64,000 bases of DNA, taken from NCBI RefSeq assembly GCF_000196015.1, contig NC_007974.2, positions 1,612,001 to 1,676,000 of the forward strand, read 5' to 3'. How positions within the stretch are numbered: the stretch's first letter is position 1; each line of letters starts with the position of its first letter. Under the pieces are notes generated by a model that saw only the letters and a program-made list of their open reading frames with translations, searched no databases and was not told where the DNA came from. Of this stretch, positions 50,336 to 59,884 are shown piece by piece. Both the position numbers and the translations under genes were made by a program. The DNA comes from Cupriavidus metallidurans CH34. Lineage in GTDB: Bacteria > Pseudomonadota > Gammaproteobacteria > Burkholderiales > Burkholderiaceae.

Positions 50336-52329
50336 GCCGCACGGTGATCGCGCGCCTCACTCCCGCCCCGCGCTCCCAGCGCTCCTCGCGATGGATCGCC
50401 CTGCTGCTCGGCTTCGTCACCCTGGCCGCGCTGATGCTGGCCGCGTGCTCGCCCGTCGGCGACGACAAGCGCGAAGACAAGCGCGAAGACGCCACCAACG
50501 CCTCCACACAGATCTTCAGGCAAGCCGATGGCACATTCGGCGCGATCCACTGCAGCGGCGGCGCAAACGCACACGACAACGCCGCTGGCAGCACTGGCTC
50601 GCCATCCGCACCGGTCTCGCTGCCGTACTACTGGGACCGCGAATTGCCGCGCCAGAGTGGCACCGCCACTTTCCGCATCCGCTTTCCCCATGAGGCTGGC
50701 GGCCGCGAAGGTCTGGGGTTCTACCTCGCACGCGCGGCCAACAGCTTCGAGATGCGCCTGAACGGCAAGCTGCTGGCCACTGCCGGAGACCTTTGCGCGC
50801 CGGCCCTGTATGGCGGACAGCGTCCGCTCCATGTGCCCGTGCCGCAGGCCATGCTGCAGCCTGACAACGAACTGGTGGTCACGATCTCCGCCCGGGCGGA
50901 CGCGCGTGGCGGTCTGTCGGCGATCGAGTTCGGGCCCGATAGCGTGACGCGCGCGCACTATGACCGCGCGCTCTGGTTCCGCGTGATCGGCCCGCTGGTC
51001 ATTGCGGCTGTCAGCCTGGTGCTGGCCGGTATCTCGCTGATGATCTGGTGGCGGCAGCGCGATCCGCTGTTCGGACTCTATGCGCTGGCGGAGATCGCCT
51101 GGGCCATCAGCCTGGCCGAATTCTTCCTGACCGACGCGCCGCTGCCGCGTGGTCTCTGGCAGGTCATCATCCTCTCCGGCCGCGCCGTCTTCATGCTGGC
51201 CACCGCGAAGTTCGCATTCATCGTCATCGACGTGCGCGCGCGCTGGCCGCGCTGGCTGGTCAACGGGTATCTGTGGCTCAAGCTGCCATTGATCCTGCTG
51301 ATGGCCAGCGTGCTCAGCGTGCCCTACCTGAAGCTGGCCGACTGGGCGGTCAACGTGGTGATGGCCTGCTGCGTCGGCGGCGCGCTGGTGTGGTCGGCAT
51401 GGCGTCGCCCCAATCGCGAGCGCATCGTGCTGGCCGGCGCGCTTGGGCTTGCCACGGCGCTCACGCTGGCGGATTTCATCCGGATCACCATGATCGGCGA
51501 CTTCTACTGGGAAACCGCCCTGACGAAGTACGTGTCGTTGCTGTTCAGCCTGGCGATGGCATGGCTGCTGGTGGAACGCTTCACCGGTACCAGCCGGATG
51601 CTGGCGGACCTCAATCGCGATCTGGATCGGAAGGTGGCGCAGAAGGAAGACGAACTGCGACAGCTCTACGCCCGCTCGCGCGAGATCGAACGCGAACAGG
51701 CCGCGATGAAGGAACGTGGCCGCATCATGCGCGACATGCACGATGGGCTCGGCAGCACGCTGGTTGGCGCCCTCAGCCTGGTGCGTTCGGGTCAGACCTC
51801 GTCGCCGGTCATGCAGAAGCACCTGCAGCAGGCCCTCGACGCGCTGAAGCTCTCGGTCGACGCGATGCAGGACACCGGTGGAGACCTGGCAGCCGTGCTC
51901 GGCACGCTGCGCTACCGCCTGCGTGAACGGCTCGAAGCGGCGGGCATGACAGTGGACTGGCAGGTGGACCGTCTGCCAGAATTGAAAGGACTCACGCCCC
52001 AGATCGTGCGGGAGTTGCAGTACCTGCTACTCGAAGCGTTCTCGAACGCCATGCAATACGCGCCGGGCGGCGTGATCAAGGTCATTGCGCGCAGCCTGCC
52101 CGACGATGCCGACGCGATCGTCATCGAGATTCGCGACAGCGGACCGGGGTTCGATACCACGGCTGCGTCGCAAGGTCATGGGTTGGCCAATATGCGCAGC
52201 CGCGCGGCCAGCATCGGCGGCGAACTGCAAATCGAATCGTCGCCCCACGGCACGGCCGTGCGCCTGCTGCTGCGTCCGGATCGCTGGACGGATACCGCGA
52301 TGTCGCGACCCGAGACAGACCCGGCCTGA
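50332..52329 (+). CDS. Membrane sensor histidine kinase (7TM, HisKA_3) with N-terminal lipobox
   Basis: 665 residues from a GTG overlapping the regulator stop. An N-terminal hydrophobic segment ends LMLAAC (C39), a good lipobox, followed by a charged repeat (DKREDKRED). A periplasmic jelly-roll-like domain follows (FRIRFPHEAGGREGLGFYL). Then come seven or so helices (about 220-420) as in 7TMR-DISM receptors, a coiled coil, and a HisKA_3 kinase core with MHDGLGSTLVGALSLV and a HATPase with RDSGPGFD and GHGLANM. It pairs with the NarL-type regulator. The lipobox on a kinase is unusual. The signal is unknown. Confidence 0.9.
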   Translation: MSRTVIARLTPAPRSQRSSRWIALLLGFVTLAALMLAACSPVGDDKREDKREDATNASTQIFRQADGTFGAIHCSGGANAHDNAAGSTGSPSAPVSLPYYWDRELPRQSGTATFRIRFPHEAGGREGLGFYLARAANSFEMRLNGKLLATAGDLCAPALYGGQRPLHVPVPQAMLQPDNELVVTISARADARGGLSAIEFGPDSVTRAHYDRALWFRVIGPLVIAAVSLVLAGISLMIWWRQRDPLFGLYALAEIAWAISLAEFFLTDAPLPRGLWQVIILSGRAVFMLATAKFAFIVIDVRARWPRWLVNGYLWLKLPLILLMASVLSVPYLKLADWAVNVVMACCVGGALVWSAWRRPNRERIVLAGALGLATALTLADFIRITMIGDFYWETALTKYVSLLFSLAMAWLLVERFTGTSRMLADLNRDLDRKVAQKEDELRQLYARSREIEREQAAMKERGRIMRDMHDGLGSTLVGALSLVRSGQTSSPVMQKHLQQALDALKLSVDAMQDTGGDLAAVLGTLRYRLRERLEAAGMTVDWQVDRLPELKGLTPQIVRELQYLLLEAFSNAMQYAPGGVIKVIARSLPDDADAIVIEIRDSGPGFDTTAASQGHGLANMRSRAASIGGELQIESSPHGTAVRLLLRPDRWTDTAMSRPETDPA

Positions 52330-52504
52330 ACGCTCCCTGAACGCTCCCTGTCGCGCCACACCGCCGCCCATATACGCCTGACGCATAAGCGTATGTCTGC
52401 TTGATCGTTCTCCCCGCGGCGGGTCGGCCATACAATGGCCCGACGCCATGGCACATGCCACGACGACATCCATCAAGAACAACAGGGCCAGAAGGGAGAA
52501 GACG

Positions 52505-53317
52505 ATGAAGCTGGGCAAGGGACTACGTCTGTTCACCGCGCTGCTTGCGGTAACGGTGATGCAGGCTGCAGGAGCAGCGGACCCCGACAAGAAGGAGATC
52601 CGCTTCGGCGCCACCGCCGGCCCCTATGCCGACCAGATCCGCTACGGGGTCAAGCCGATCCTCGAGCAGCAGGGCTACAAAGTCACCATCATCGAGTTCA
52701 GCGACTACGTCCAACCGAATCTGGCGCTGGCCGACGGCGCCATCGACGCCAATGCGTTCCAGCATGTGGTCTATCTGAAAAAATTCTCGAGCGACCGCAA
52801 GCTGGCGCTCTCCGAGATCGTCCAGGTTCCCACCGCGCCGATCGGCATCTATAGCCGCAAGCACAAGTCGCTGGCCGAGGTGAAGACCGGCGCCACCGTA
52901 TCGCTGCCCAATGACCCCACCAACCTGGCGCGGGCCATCGCGATCCTGCAGCAGATCGGCTGGGTCACGCTCAAACCCGGCACCGATGCCGTGCGCGCCT
53001 CCGAGCGCGACATCGACGGTAACCCGCACAAGCTTAAGCTGATTCAACTGGAAGCAGCGCAACTGCCGCGCTCGCTGGACGATGTGGACTATGCCTTCGT
53101 GAACGGGAATTTCGCGCTGGCCGCCGGCCTGAAACTCACCACCGCGCTGGCGCTTGAAAAGATTCCGGACTACTACATGAACCTGGTCGCCGTCAGGACC
53201 AGCGATCTGAACCGGCCTTATGTCGCGGACATTCGCGAGGCCTATCGTTCACAGGCATTCAAGCAGGTTACGCAGCAACGGTTCGCGGGATTCGTTGCGC
53301 CGGCATATCAACGTTGA
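52505..53317 (+). CDS. MetQ/NlpA-family ABC transporter substrate-binding protein
   Basis: 270 residues from the ATG at 52505 (GGGAGAAG upstream). A signal peptide ends MQAAGAA without the lipobox Cys usual for MetQ, so it may be a soluble periplasmic form. The NlpA domain shows IRFGATAGPYADQIRYGVKP, YVQPNLALADGAIDANAFQH, PIGIYSRKHKSL, VSLPNDPTNLARA and YAFVNGNFALAAGL. Known relatives bind methionine for MetNI, but no metN or metI gene is in the window. It lies 176 bp after the two-component pair. A hairpin at 53330-53349 ends the unit. Confidence 0.9.
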   Translation: MKLGKGLRLFTALLAVTVMQAAGAADPDKKEIRFGATAGPYADQIRYGVKPILEQQGYKVTIIEFSDYVQPNLALADGAIDANAFQHVVYLKKFSSDRKLALSEIVQVPTAPIGIYSRKHKSLAEVKTGATVSLPNDPTNLARAIAILQQIGWVTLKPGTDAVRASERDIDGNPHKLKLIQLEAAQLPRSLDDVDYAFVNGNFALAAGLKLTTALALEKIPDYYMNLVAVRTSDLNRPYVADIREAYRSQAFKQVTQQRFAGFVAPAYQR

Positions 53318-53329
53318 TGTGGCACGTGT

Positions 53330-53349
53330 CGGGCTGGTCAGCCAGCCCG
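53330..53349 (+). terminator. Hairpin downstream of MetQ-like gene
   Basis: A perfect 8-bp stem CGGGCTGG/CCAGCCCG around a TCAG loop lies 13 bp after the stop and is followed by GCTCTTC. This is a likely transcription terminator with a weak U-tract. Confidence 0.55.
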
Positions 53350-53468
53350 GCTCTTCAGGGATGCCTGGAGTCCGATCGTCAGGGATTACCTGCCGCTTTC
53401 GGCGGCCAGAGACGATAACCCGGAAGTTTTAACCCTCGTCGCTACCTTCGGGGTCAGCCCGGCGGGGC

Positions 53469-53582
53469 TCGTACCGCCAGATTCTCGAAGCGTTCTCGGA
53501 TCTGCCCCATGACATGCCACGGTTCAAGAACGAGGTCCTGCGAACCGCGCTCGGCATCGTCGCCACGTATGGGCAGAAGTAA
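53469..53582 (+). pseudogene. Possible C-terminal fragment of an unrecognised protein
   Basis: In the 528-bp gap between the MetQ-like and nuclease genes, 37 codons encode SYRQILEAFSDLPHDMPRFK followed by NEVLRTALGIVATYGQK and a TAA stop. The composition is protein-like and has no start codon or ribosome binding site upstream. It may be the end of a decayed gene. The rest of 53318-53845 shows no gene. Confidence 0.35.
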
Positions 53583-53845
53583 CGCCGCCCTCTTGCCAAC
53601 GGCCCGTGTCCGCCGGGCACGTAGCCATCTTCCCGTCACGCTACACAGGTAAAACGTCCCGGAGCATCAGGCCCTCGCCTCCAGAAGGCGGGCCTGCGGA
53701 TGGAAACAAGCGCGACCCGGCGTAGCACCGGTCAAATGTATGCCAGCCAGTCATTGGCGCGTCATCGACGCCGCATAGCATCTCGCGCTTCGCAGTCCCC
53801 ACAACACCCCGTGCCCAAGTCGCGCGATTCCATCCGAGCCAATCC

Positions 53846-56392
53846 ATGCGTTTGCATTACACACTTCCAGCCGTGCTCCTCATGGCGCTACCCGCCCATG
53901 CCGAGCTGATCATCAGTGAGTACGTCGAGGGTACCTCGAACAACAAGGCCATCGAGATCTACAACCCCGATGCCACCGAGGCCGACCTGTCGCTCTACAA
54001 GATCGAGCAGTACAACAACGGCGTCACCGCGCCGAATGCCACGTTCCAGCTCGCCGGCAAGCTCGCGCCGGGGTCGGTCTACGTCATGGCGCACAGCACG
54101 CTGGCCGCGGTGCTCGGCTCCAAGGTCAACCAGGCCGTAACGTTCACGTTCAATGGCGACGACGCCCTCACGCTCACGCGCTCAGGTACCGTGGTGGACC
54201 ATATCGGACAGGTCGGCTTCCAGCCGCCGTCAGGTTTCTGGGGTACAGCCACTGCCGGCACCAAGGACCACACGCTGCGCCGCAAGGCTTCGGTGACGCA
54301 GGGCGACACGGACATCACGGCGGCGTTCGATCCAGCGGTGCAGTGGGATTCGTTCAACGTCGACGACTTCTCGGACCTGGGCCTGTACAACGGCGCGGGC
54401 ACCGTCACGCCGCCGCCGGTGGCGGCAGTGTGTGGCGCACCGGCAACGCACCTCGCTGACGTCCAGGGCGCGACATCGACCTCGCCGCTGGCCGGTCAGA
54501 ACGTCGAGATCGAGGCCGTGGTCACCGCCGACTACAGCGGCACGGGCGGTTTCAGCGGATTCTTCGTGCAGCAGCCCGACGCACAGCGCCGCAAGCTGCC
54601 CGGTGTCTCCGAAGGTCTCTTCGTCTATGCGCCCGGCGTGACCGCGCGCGCCGGCGACCTGGTCCACCTGGTAGGCAAGGTCGAGGAGAAGTACGGTCAG
54701 ACACAACTGACGCTGGCTGCGAACGGTCTGGCAAGCTGCTCCAGCGGCAACAAGGTGACGGCAGTCGATGTCACGCTGCCGCTGGCCGACGCCAAGACGC
54801 TGTCGGCCTATGAAGGGATGCTGGTGCGCCTGCCCCAGACGCTGACGGTCAGCGAGACCTACGAGCTTGGCCGCTATGGCAGCGTGCTGCTCAGCAACGG
54901 CCGCCTGCCGCTGCCGACCAACGTGGCCCCGGCCGCGAACGGCGCCGCCGCGCAAGCCGCCGCCAACGCGCTCAACCGCCTGGTGCTGGACGACGGCTCC
55001 AACCTGCAGAACCCCGCCACGGTGCCCTACCCCGCCCCGGGCCTGTCCGCGGCCAATCCGGTGCGTGCCGGCTACACGGTCAGCGGCGTGCAGGGTGTGC
55101 TCGAGATCCGCTACAACGCCTGGCGCCTGCAGCCGGTACCGGGTGCCGCCGCCCCCACGTTCAGCGCCGCCAGCAATCCGCGCACGGGCGCGCCCACGCG
55201 CCATGCCCAGGCTGACGTGCGCGTGGCCTCGTTCAACGTGCTGAACTACTTCAACGGCGACGGCAAGGGCACCGGCTTCGACGACCCGAACAACCGTGGC
55301 GCCAAGTCGCAAGCCGAGTTCGAGCGGCAGGAAGCCAAGATCGTTGCCGCCATCCGCGCGATTGACGCCGATGTGGTCGGCCTGATGGAAATCGAGAACG
55401 ACGGCTACGGCGACCTGAGCGCTATCCGCCGCCTGACGAGCCAGCTCGGCGCCGACTGGCGCTACGTCGATCCGGGCCTGCCCAAGCTGGGCGGCGATGC
55501 GATCACCGTGGCGATCATCTACAACAGCCGCAACGTGGAACCGGTGGGCGTGCCCGCCACGCTGGCCATCGACGACAAGAACCGCCAGCCGCTGGCCCGC
55601 ACGTTCCACCGCGTGGGCGGCACGCAGAACTTCACGGTCGTGGTGAACCACCTGAAGTCCAAGGGCTGCACCGGCGCCGCCGGCAAGGACGCCGACCAGG
55701 GCGACGGCCAGAGCTGCTGGAACCCCACCCGCCTGCGCGCGGCGGGCCTGATCGCCGACTGGCTGGCTACCTCCCCGACCGGCGTGGCCGACGTGGGCAA
55801 GCTGCTGATCGGTGACCTCAACAGCTACGCCAAGGAAGATCCGGTACTGCTGTTCGCCGAAAAGGGTTACGCCGACATGGTGGCGAAGTTCGTAGGCAAG
55901 GATGCGTACAGCTACGTGTTCGGCGGTGAATCGGGCTACATCGACCACGCACTGGCCACTTCCGCACTGGCAGATCGCGTGCGTGCCGTGCATGAATGGC
56001 ACATCAACGCAGACGAGCCGATCGCGCTTGAATACTCGTTCGCGTACAAGAGCGCCGAGCAGCAACAGACGTTCTATGCAGCTGACCCCTACCGTTCGTC
56101 GGACCATGATCCGGTGCTGGTCGATCTGGCCTTGAACTCGCAGTCGACAGGTGGCGGCAGCGATGGCGCCGGTGGCACAGGTGGCACAGGTGGCACAGGT
56201 GGCACAGGTGGCACAGGTGGCACAGATGGCACCAGCGGTACGGGTGGCTCCGGTGGTTCCGGTGGCTCCAGCGGATCGGCCGATTCCGGCAACTCCGGCG
56301 CCGGCTCGATGGACCCGTTCACGTGGCTGACGCTGGCTGCTGGCGTGGCCGCGCTGGCACGCCGCCGCTCGTGGCGCTCGTGGGCAGTCTGA
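53846..56392 (+). CDS. ExeM-like extracellular nuclease with GlyGly-CTERM sorting signal
   Basis: 848 residues. A signal peptide (cleavage after PAHA, residue 19) is followed by a lamin-tail domain (ELIISEYVEGTSNNKAIEIYN). An OB-like domain comes near 200-420, then an endonuclease/exonuclease/phosphatase domain near 455-775 (VASFNVLNYF, VGLMEIENDGYG, NHLKSKGC, LIGDLNSYAK, YIDHALAT, SSDHDPVLVDL). A Gly/Thr/Ser-rich linker with GGT repeats leads to the C-terminal tripartite signal GSMDPFTWLTLAAGVAALARRR. GlyGly-CTERM proteins are cleaved by rhombosortases and secreted by type II secretion; the rhombosortase gene follows at once. Probably degrades extracellular DNA. Confidence 0.93.
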   Translation: MRLHYTLPAVLLMALPAHAELIISEYVEGTSNNKAIEIYNPDATEADLSLYKIEQYNNGVTAPNATFQLAGKLAPGSVYVMAHSTLAAVLGSKVNQAVTFTFNGDDALTLTRSGTVVDHIGQVGFQPPSGFWGTATAGTKDHTLRRKASVTQGDTDITAAFDPAVQWDSFNVDDFSDLGLYNGAGTVTPPPVAAVCGAPATHLADVQGATSTSPLAGQNVEIEAVVTADYSGTGGFSGFFVQQPDAQRRKLPGVSEGLFVYAPGVTARAGDLVHLVGKVEEKYGQTQLTLAANGLASCSSGNKVTAVDVTLPLADAKTLSAYEGMLVRLPQTLTVSETYELGRYGSVLLSNGRLPLPTNVAPAANGAAAQAAANALNRLVLDDGSNLQNPATVPYPAPGLSAANPVRAGYTVSGVQGVLEIRYNAWRLQPVPGAAAPTFSAASNPRTGAPTRHAQADVRVASFNVLNYFNGDGKGTGFDDPNNRGAKSQAEFERQEAKIVAAIRAIDADVVGLMEIENDGYGDLSAIRRLTSQLGADWRYVDPGLPKLGGDAITVAIIYNSRNVEPVGVPATLAIDDKNRQPLARTFHRVGGTQNFTVVVNHLKSKGCTGAAGKDADQGDGQSCWNPTRLRAAGLIADWLATSPTGVADVGKLLIGDLNSYAKEDPVLLFAEKGYADMVAKFVGKDAYSYVFGGESGYIDHALATSALADRVRAVHEWHINADEPIALEYSFAYKSAEQQQTFYAADPYRSSDHDPVLVDLALNSQSTGGGSDGAGGTGGTGGTGGTGGTGGTDGTSGTGGSGGSGGSSGSADSGNSGAGSMDPFTWLTLAAGVAALARRRSWRSWAV
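56171..56224 (+). repeat. Nine-base tandem repeat in nuclease linker
   Basis: GGTGGCACA is repeated in tandem at least five times, encoding (Gly-Gly-Thr)n between the nuclease domain and the membrane signal. A pure in-frame repeat of this kind can change in length by slippage without a frameshift. Confidence 0.8.
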
Positions 56393-57042
56393 ACGCCCTG
56401 GCGCGCCGCTGGCCTGACTGGCGGTGGCAAAGCCCGGTCCATCCGGGCTTCCTCGCCGTCGCCCTGCTGATGCTCGCGCTACAAGCGGGTGGCGCCACGA
56501 TAGCCGATGCGTTGCGGTACGAACGCTCGGCCATCGCCAGCGGAGAAGTCTGGCGACTGGTGTCCGGCCACTTTGTGCATCTCGGCTGGACGCACTGCCT
56601 GCTCAACGTCGGGGGCGTGGTGGCGCTGGCGGCCATCCTGCCCGCGCCGCTGCGTGCGTGGCGCTGTTGCCTGCTGCTGGCCACGATCATCGGCCTGGCC
56701 CTGTTCGCCACCTTGCCCAGTCTGCAGCACTATGCCGGCTTCTCGGGCGTCAACTACGGCCTGGCCGCGCTGGCGCTGCTGCCGCGTGCCCGCGCGGAAG
56801 CAACCGCCGCGCTGGTGCTCGGCGCGCTGATTGTCCGTGCGCTCTGGCAGTGGCTGGGCGGCGGGGGCGCGGCGGATGCCGCATGGCTCGGCGCGCCACC
56901 GCTGGCCGCCGCCCATCTCGCCGGGCTGGCAAGTGGGGCGGCAATCCTCTTCCTGCCCCTGATGCGCCTGGACCGGCTGCCTGTCGGACCCGCCACCCGC
57001 TCAGAACTTGTGACGCAGCCCCACCGCAATGCCGAACATTGA
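56380..57042 (+). CDS. rrtA: Rhombosortase (rhomboid-family intramembrane serine protease)
   Basis: About 220 residues from a GTG at 56380 that overlaps the nuclease stop by 13 bp; GTG 56371 is an alternative, and no ATG fits. It has six helices with the rhomboid features HFVHLGWTHCLLNVGGV, the active-site serine in GFSGVNYGL and the catalytic His in AAHLAGLASG. Rhombosortases cleave GlyGly-CTERM proteins, and here the substrate is encoded directly upstream. Its 3' end overlaps the convergent porin gene by 42 bp (57001-57042). Confidence 0.9.
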   Translation: MGSLNALARRWPDWRWQSPVHPGFLAVALLMLALQAGGATIADALRYERSAIASGEVWRLVSGHFVHLGWTHCLLNVGGVVALAAILPAPLRAWRCCLLLATIIGLALFATLPSLQHYAGFSGVNYGLAALALLPRARAEATAALVLGALIVRALWQWLGGGGAADAAWLGAPPLAAAHLAGLASGAAILFLPLMRLDRLPVGPATRSELVTQPHRNAEH

Positions 57043-58182
57043 GCTCTGTCCGTTGGCCAGGGCATAGCTGTTGCCAAGCGACAGGCTGTTGGCATAGAAG
57101 ATCGCGGCGGACTCCATCGCCAGACCGGCGTTCTTGGTGTAGGCCGCCGTCACGTAGACGTCGGTCCGCTTGGAGAACGCATAGTTGGAGATAGCCGAGA
57201 TCTGCCACGGGTTGGCCAGGTGCGCATCGCCGAACTGGTTCTTGACGTTGTCGTAGTTGTACTCGAGCGTCAGCCCGATGGCCGTCGTGATCTGGTATGT
57301 CCCGCCGATCCAGTAGAAGTCATCGCGCAGGAACTCGGCCCCCTGCTGGTTCTTGTTCTGGCCCCACCGGTATCCCGCCATGATCTTCGCCGGCCCGATC
57401 GCGTAGCTGGCGCCGACCGAGGCCTTCTTGAAGGTGCCGGTGCCCGCGTTGGTCGGCTGCGCGGTGGGCGCGATGGTCGGATTGAACTGGTCGTAGCCCA
57501 CCACCACGCCAAGTGGTCCGGTGGCATATACCAGTGCCGCGCCATAGGCCGTATCACGCCGGAACTGGCCCGGTACTTCGCCGTTGCCGCCGAGGATGAA
57601 CGGGGCGCCCACGGTGGGCGGCAAGGCCAGGCCCGTACCGAACGAAAAATGCCCCAGCGCCGTGATCGGCCCGAAGCTGCCGGTGTACTTGATCGTGTTG
57701 TCCTCACGGAAATTCGCGCCCGCCATGACCACGACGGGTTCGTATTGCGTCGCATACGCGGCTGGCGCGAAGTTCGCCAGCGCTTCGAACATGGACGTGT
57801 ACTGCCGGCCCAGCGAAAGCTGGCCATAATCGCTCTGCAAGCCCACGAACGCCTGCCGGCCAAACAGGCGGCCGCTCTGCTGCGAGGTGCCGGTATCGAG
57901 GTTGAAGCCGCTCTCCAGCACGAAGACGGCCTTGAGGCCGCCGCCCAGCCCTTCCGAGCCGCGCAGACCCCAGCGCGAACCGGACACGCCGCCGGAATCC
58001 ATGCGGAAAACGTTGTTCGACGGGCCAGGGTTGAAACCATTCGCGGCAACCGGCACGGCGCCGAGATGGTTGGCGAATTCAAGGTTCGCATCGACGACGC
58101 CGTAGAGCGTCACGGTCGACTGGGCATGCCCGACACTGGCGCCGGTGCATAGGATTGCCACTGCAAGATACTTCCGCTGCAT
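57001..58182 (-). CDS. General porin (Gram-negative porin, OmpC-like beta-proteobacterial type)
   Basis: 393 residues with a signal peptide (VGHA|QSTVTLYGVVDANLEF), the characteristic start of this porin family. SGSRWGLRGSEGLGGGLKAVF and GRQAFVGLQSDYGQLSLGRQY follow. The C-terminal residue is Phe (GIAVGLRHKF), needed for outer-membrane insertion by the BAM complex. It forms a trimeric diffusion channel. The ATG at 58182 has GGAGGGGCT upstream. Its end overlaps the convergent rhombosortase gene. A paralogue, 61786-62931, shows the same architecture. Confidence 0.95.
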   Translation of the reverse strand: MQRKYLAVAILCTGASVGHAQSTVTLYGVVDANLEFANHLGAVPVAANGFNPGPSNNVFRMDSGGVSGSRWGLRGSEGLGGGLKAVFVLESGFNLDTGTSQQSGRLFGRQAFVGLQSDYGQLSLGRQYTSMFEALANFAPAAYATQYEPVVVMAGANFREDNTIKYTGSFGPITALGHFSFGTGLALPPTVGAPFILGGNGEVPGQFRRDTAYGAALVYATGPLGVVVGYDQFNPTIAPTAQPTNAGTGTFKKASVGASYAIGPAKIMAGYRWGQNKNQQGAEFLRDDFYWIGGTYQITTAIGLTLEYNYDNVKNQFGDAHLANPWQISAISNYAFSKRTDVYVTAAYTKNAGLAMESAAIFYANSLSLGNSYALANGQSSMFGIAVGLRHKF

Positions 58183-58369
58183 CTTGAGCCCCTCCGCTTG
58201 TTGTTCTTCTTTATCCGGACAGCAAACGCCCCCTCCACCGATGGCGCTCCCAGCCAGGATGGCATCTCTCCAGACAATCTTCCGGTACTGCCCACACTGC
58301 GGATGTTCGCCAGGCCACCGACGTGCCTGCCTGAACCAAGCGTATGTGTTGAACGCCCGTTTTGCCGAA

Positions 58370-59884
58370 CTACTTCAACGCGCGTTGCGAAACCGCGACG
58401 ATCGCGATGACACAACACGCGCCCGCCAGCAACATCAGCAGATTGGCGGTGCCGATCAGCGTCGCCTGCTGGTCGATCAGCCGTGACAGGCGTGCCAGTT
58501 CGGCCGGGTCGATACCCTGCTGGAATTCAAACGGCGTCACGTGCGCAACCAGTTGCGTACGCGCGATCGCTTCGTCATATTGCAGCCACAGGCTGGCCAG
58601 CCCAGTCCCCGCCGCCGATGCGATCTGGCGCACGATATTCTTGAACTGGTAGCCATGGGCGAAGTCGTCCACGCTGAACTCCGCCCACGTCAGGCCAGCC
58701 ACCAGCATCAGCACGAAGGGCAGCGTCAGGTTCTGCAGCACGAGCACCGGCAGGATGACCTCGAGCGAGGCACCGGGCATCATCCGTTGCGAGAGCAGCC
58801 ACGCGGCCATGGCGAAAATCAGATAGCCCAGCGCGATATACCGCCGCGAGCCGGGCAGCGATGTGCCCCAGAACGTGAACGCGGCCGCCGCTGCGAAGCC
58901 CAGCAACGACGTCGTGGTGAGCACCGTGCCGGTGGTCTGGAACGTGAACCCCATACCGTTCTGCAACATCGTGGAGATGACGTAGGTCCACAGCCCGTTC
59001 AGCAGGTAATAGATGGCGTAGAACGACAGCCCGATCAGGAAGCGCCGCCCCAGCAGCAGCTTCGGGTTGAGCCACGGGTCCGGATGGCGGCGCAGATACA
59101 CCATGCCCGCTGCGAAAAGCGCGATGCCGGCGATCGGCGTGAACGCCACCGAGGGCGAGTTCGCCAGTTCGTAGAACCGCAGGTCTCCCAGGCCATGTAG
59201 CAGCGTCAGCGCGCCCGCCCCGAACAGGATCACCGTCACCCAGTCCATCGCGTGATAGTCGACGTCCCACGGCGCCAGCGTGACCGTCAGCCGGGGGGGA
59301 TAGGTGAGCACGACGAACAGCAGCGTGGCCAGCGCGATCCCCGCCTGGAGCACGAACACCATCTGCCATTCGGCGTTCTCGACCAGTTGCGCCGTGATCC
59401 ACGGTGCCGCCGCCGGCAGACCCATGCTGCCGATATTGAATCCGATGAACAATGGCCGGCGCTCCTCGCGCGCGGCAGCAAGCTGGATGATGATGCGCGA
59501 TGCGGCGAACAGCCCGCCCGCGCCGAAGCCCTGCACCGCGCGGGCCAGCGCAAGCTCGAGCGGATTGCGGCTCAGCGCGCAAAGCGCCGCGCCAGCGGCG
59601 GCGATAACCAGCCCCGCCATGGTGAAGCCACGGTAGCTGATGTCGTGCGCGAGACGCCGCAGCATCAGGTTGGCCACCACCGCAGCCGCCGCGTACGACG
59701 TCAGTGTCCAGAGAAAGTCCTCGGGGGATGCGTGCACGCCACCGCGAATGTGGGTGCCGGCCACGCCCATCATCGCGGACGCCCAGAAGTCGACCCCCGT
59801 CGAGCAACCGAGGGCCAGGCCGATCATGTAGACCCGCACTGCGGACAACTCCGGATGCTGGCTCAGCAAGGGCTTGCTTGGCAT
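58370..59884 (-). CDS. MFS transporter, DHA2 (EmrB/QacA) family
   Basis: 504 residues from the ATG at 59884 with about 14 predicted helices. The N-terminal part has GVAGTHIRGGVHASPEDFLW and the family motif LARAVQGFGAGGLFAASRII. FNIGSMGLPAAAPWITAQLV and LNGLWTYVISTMLQNGMGF follow. It is a proton-driven drug or metabolite exporter, and no periplasmic HlyD-type adaptor is next to it. It is divergent from a second MFS gene at 60072. The substrate is unknown. Confidence 0.88.
   Translation of the reverse strand: MPSKPLLSQHPELSAVRVYMIGLALGCSTGVDFWASAMMGVAGTHIRGGVHASPEDFLWTLTSYAAAAVVANLMLRRLAHDISYRGFTMAGLVIAAAGAALCALSRNPLELALARAVQGFGAGGLFAASRIIIQLAAAREERRPLFIGFNIGSMGLPAAAPWITAQLVENAEWQMVFVLQAGIALATLLFVVLTYPPRLTVTLAPWDVDYHAMDWVTVILFGAGALTLLHGLGDLRFYELANSPSVAFTPIAGIALFAAGMVYLRRHPDPWLNPKLLLGRRFLIGLSFYAIYYLLNGLWTYVISTMLQNGMGFTFQTTGTVLTTTSLLGFAAAAAFTFWGTSLPGSRRYIALGYLIFAMAAWLLSQRMMPGASLEVILPVLVLQNLTLPFVLMLVAGLTWAEFSVDDFAHGYQFKNIVRQIASAAGTGLASLWLQYDEAIARTQLVAHVTPFEFQQGIDPAELARLSRLIDQQATLIGTANLLMLLAGACCVIAIVAVSQRALK

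Noticed and set aside
54230..56107. Antisense open frame of 625 codons opposite the nuclease
   Set aside because: Low-complexity Val/Gly/Arg/His composition and no start signal; the nuclease domains on the sense strand are certain.
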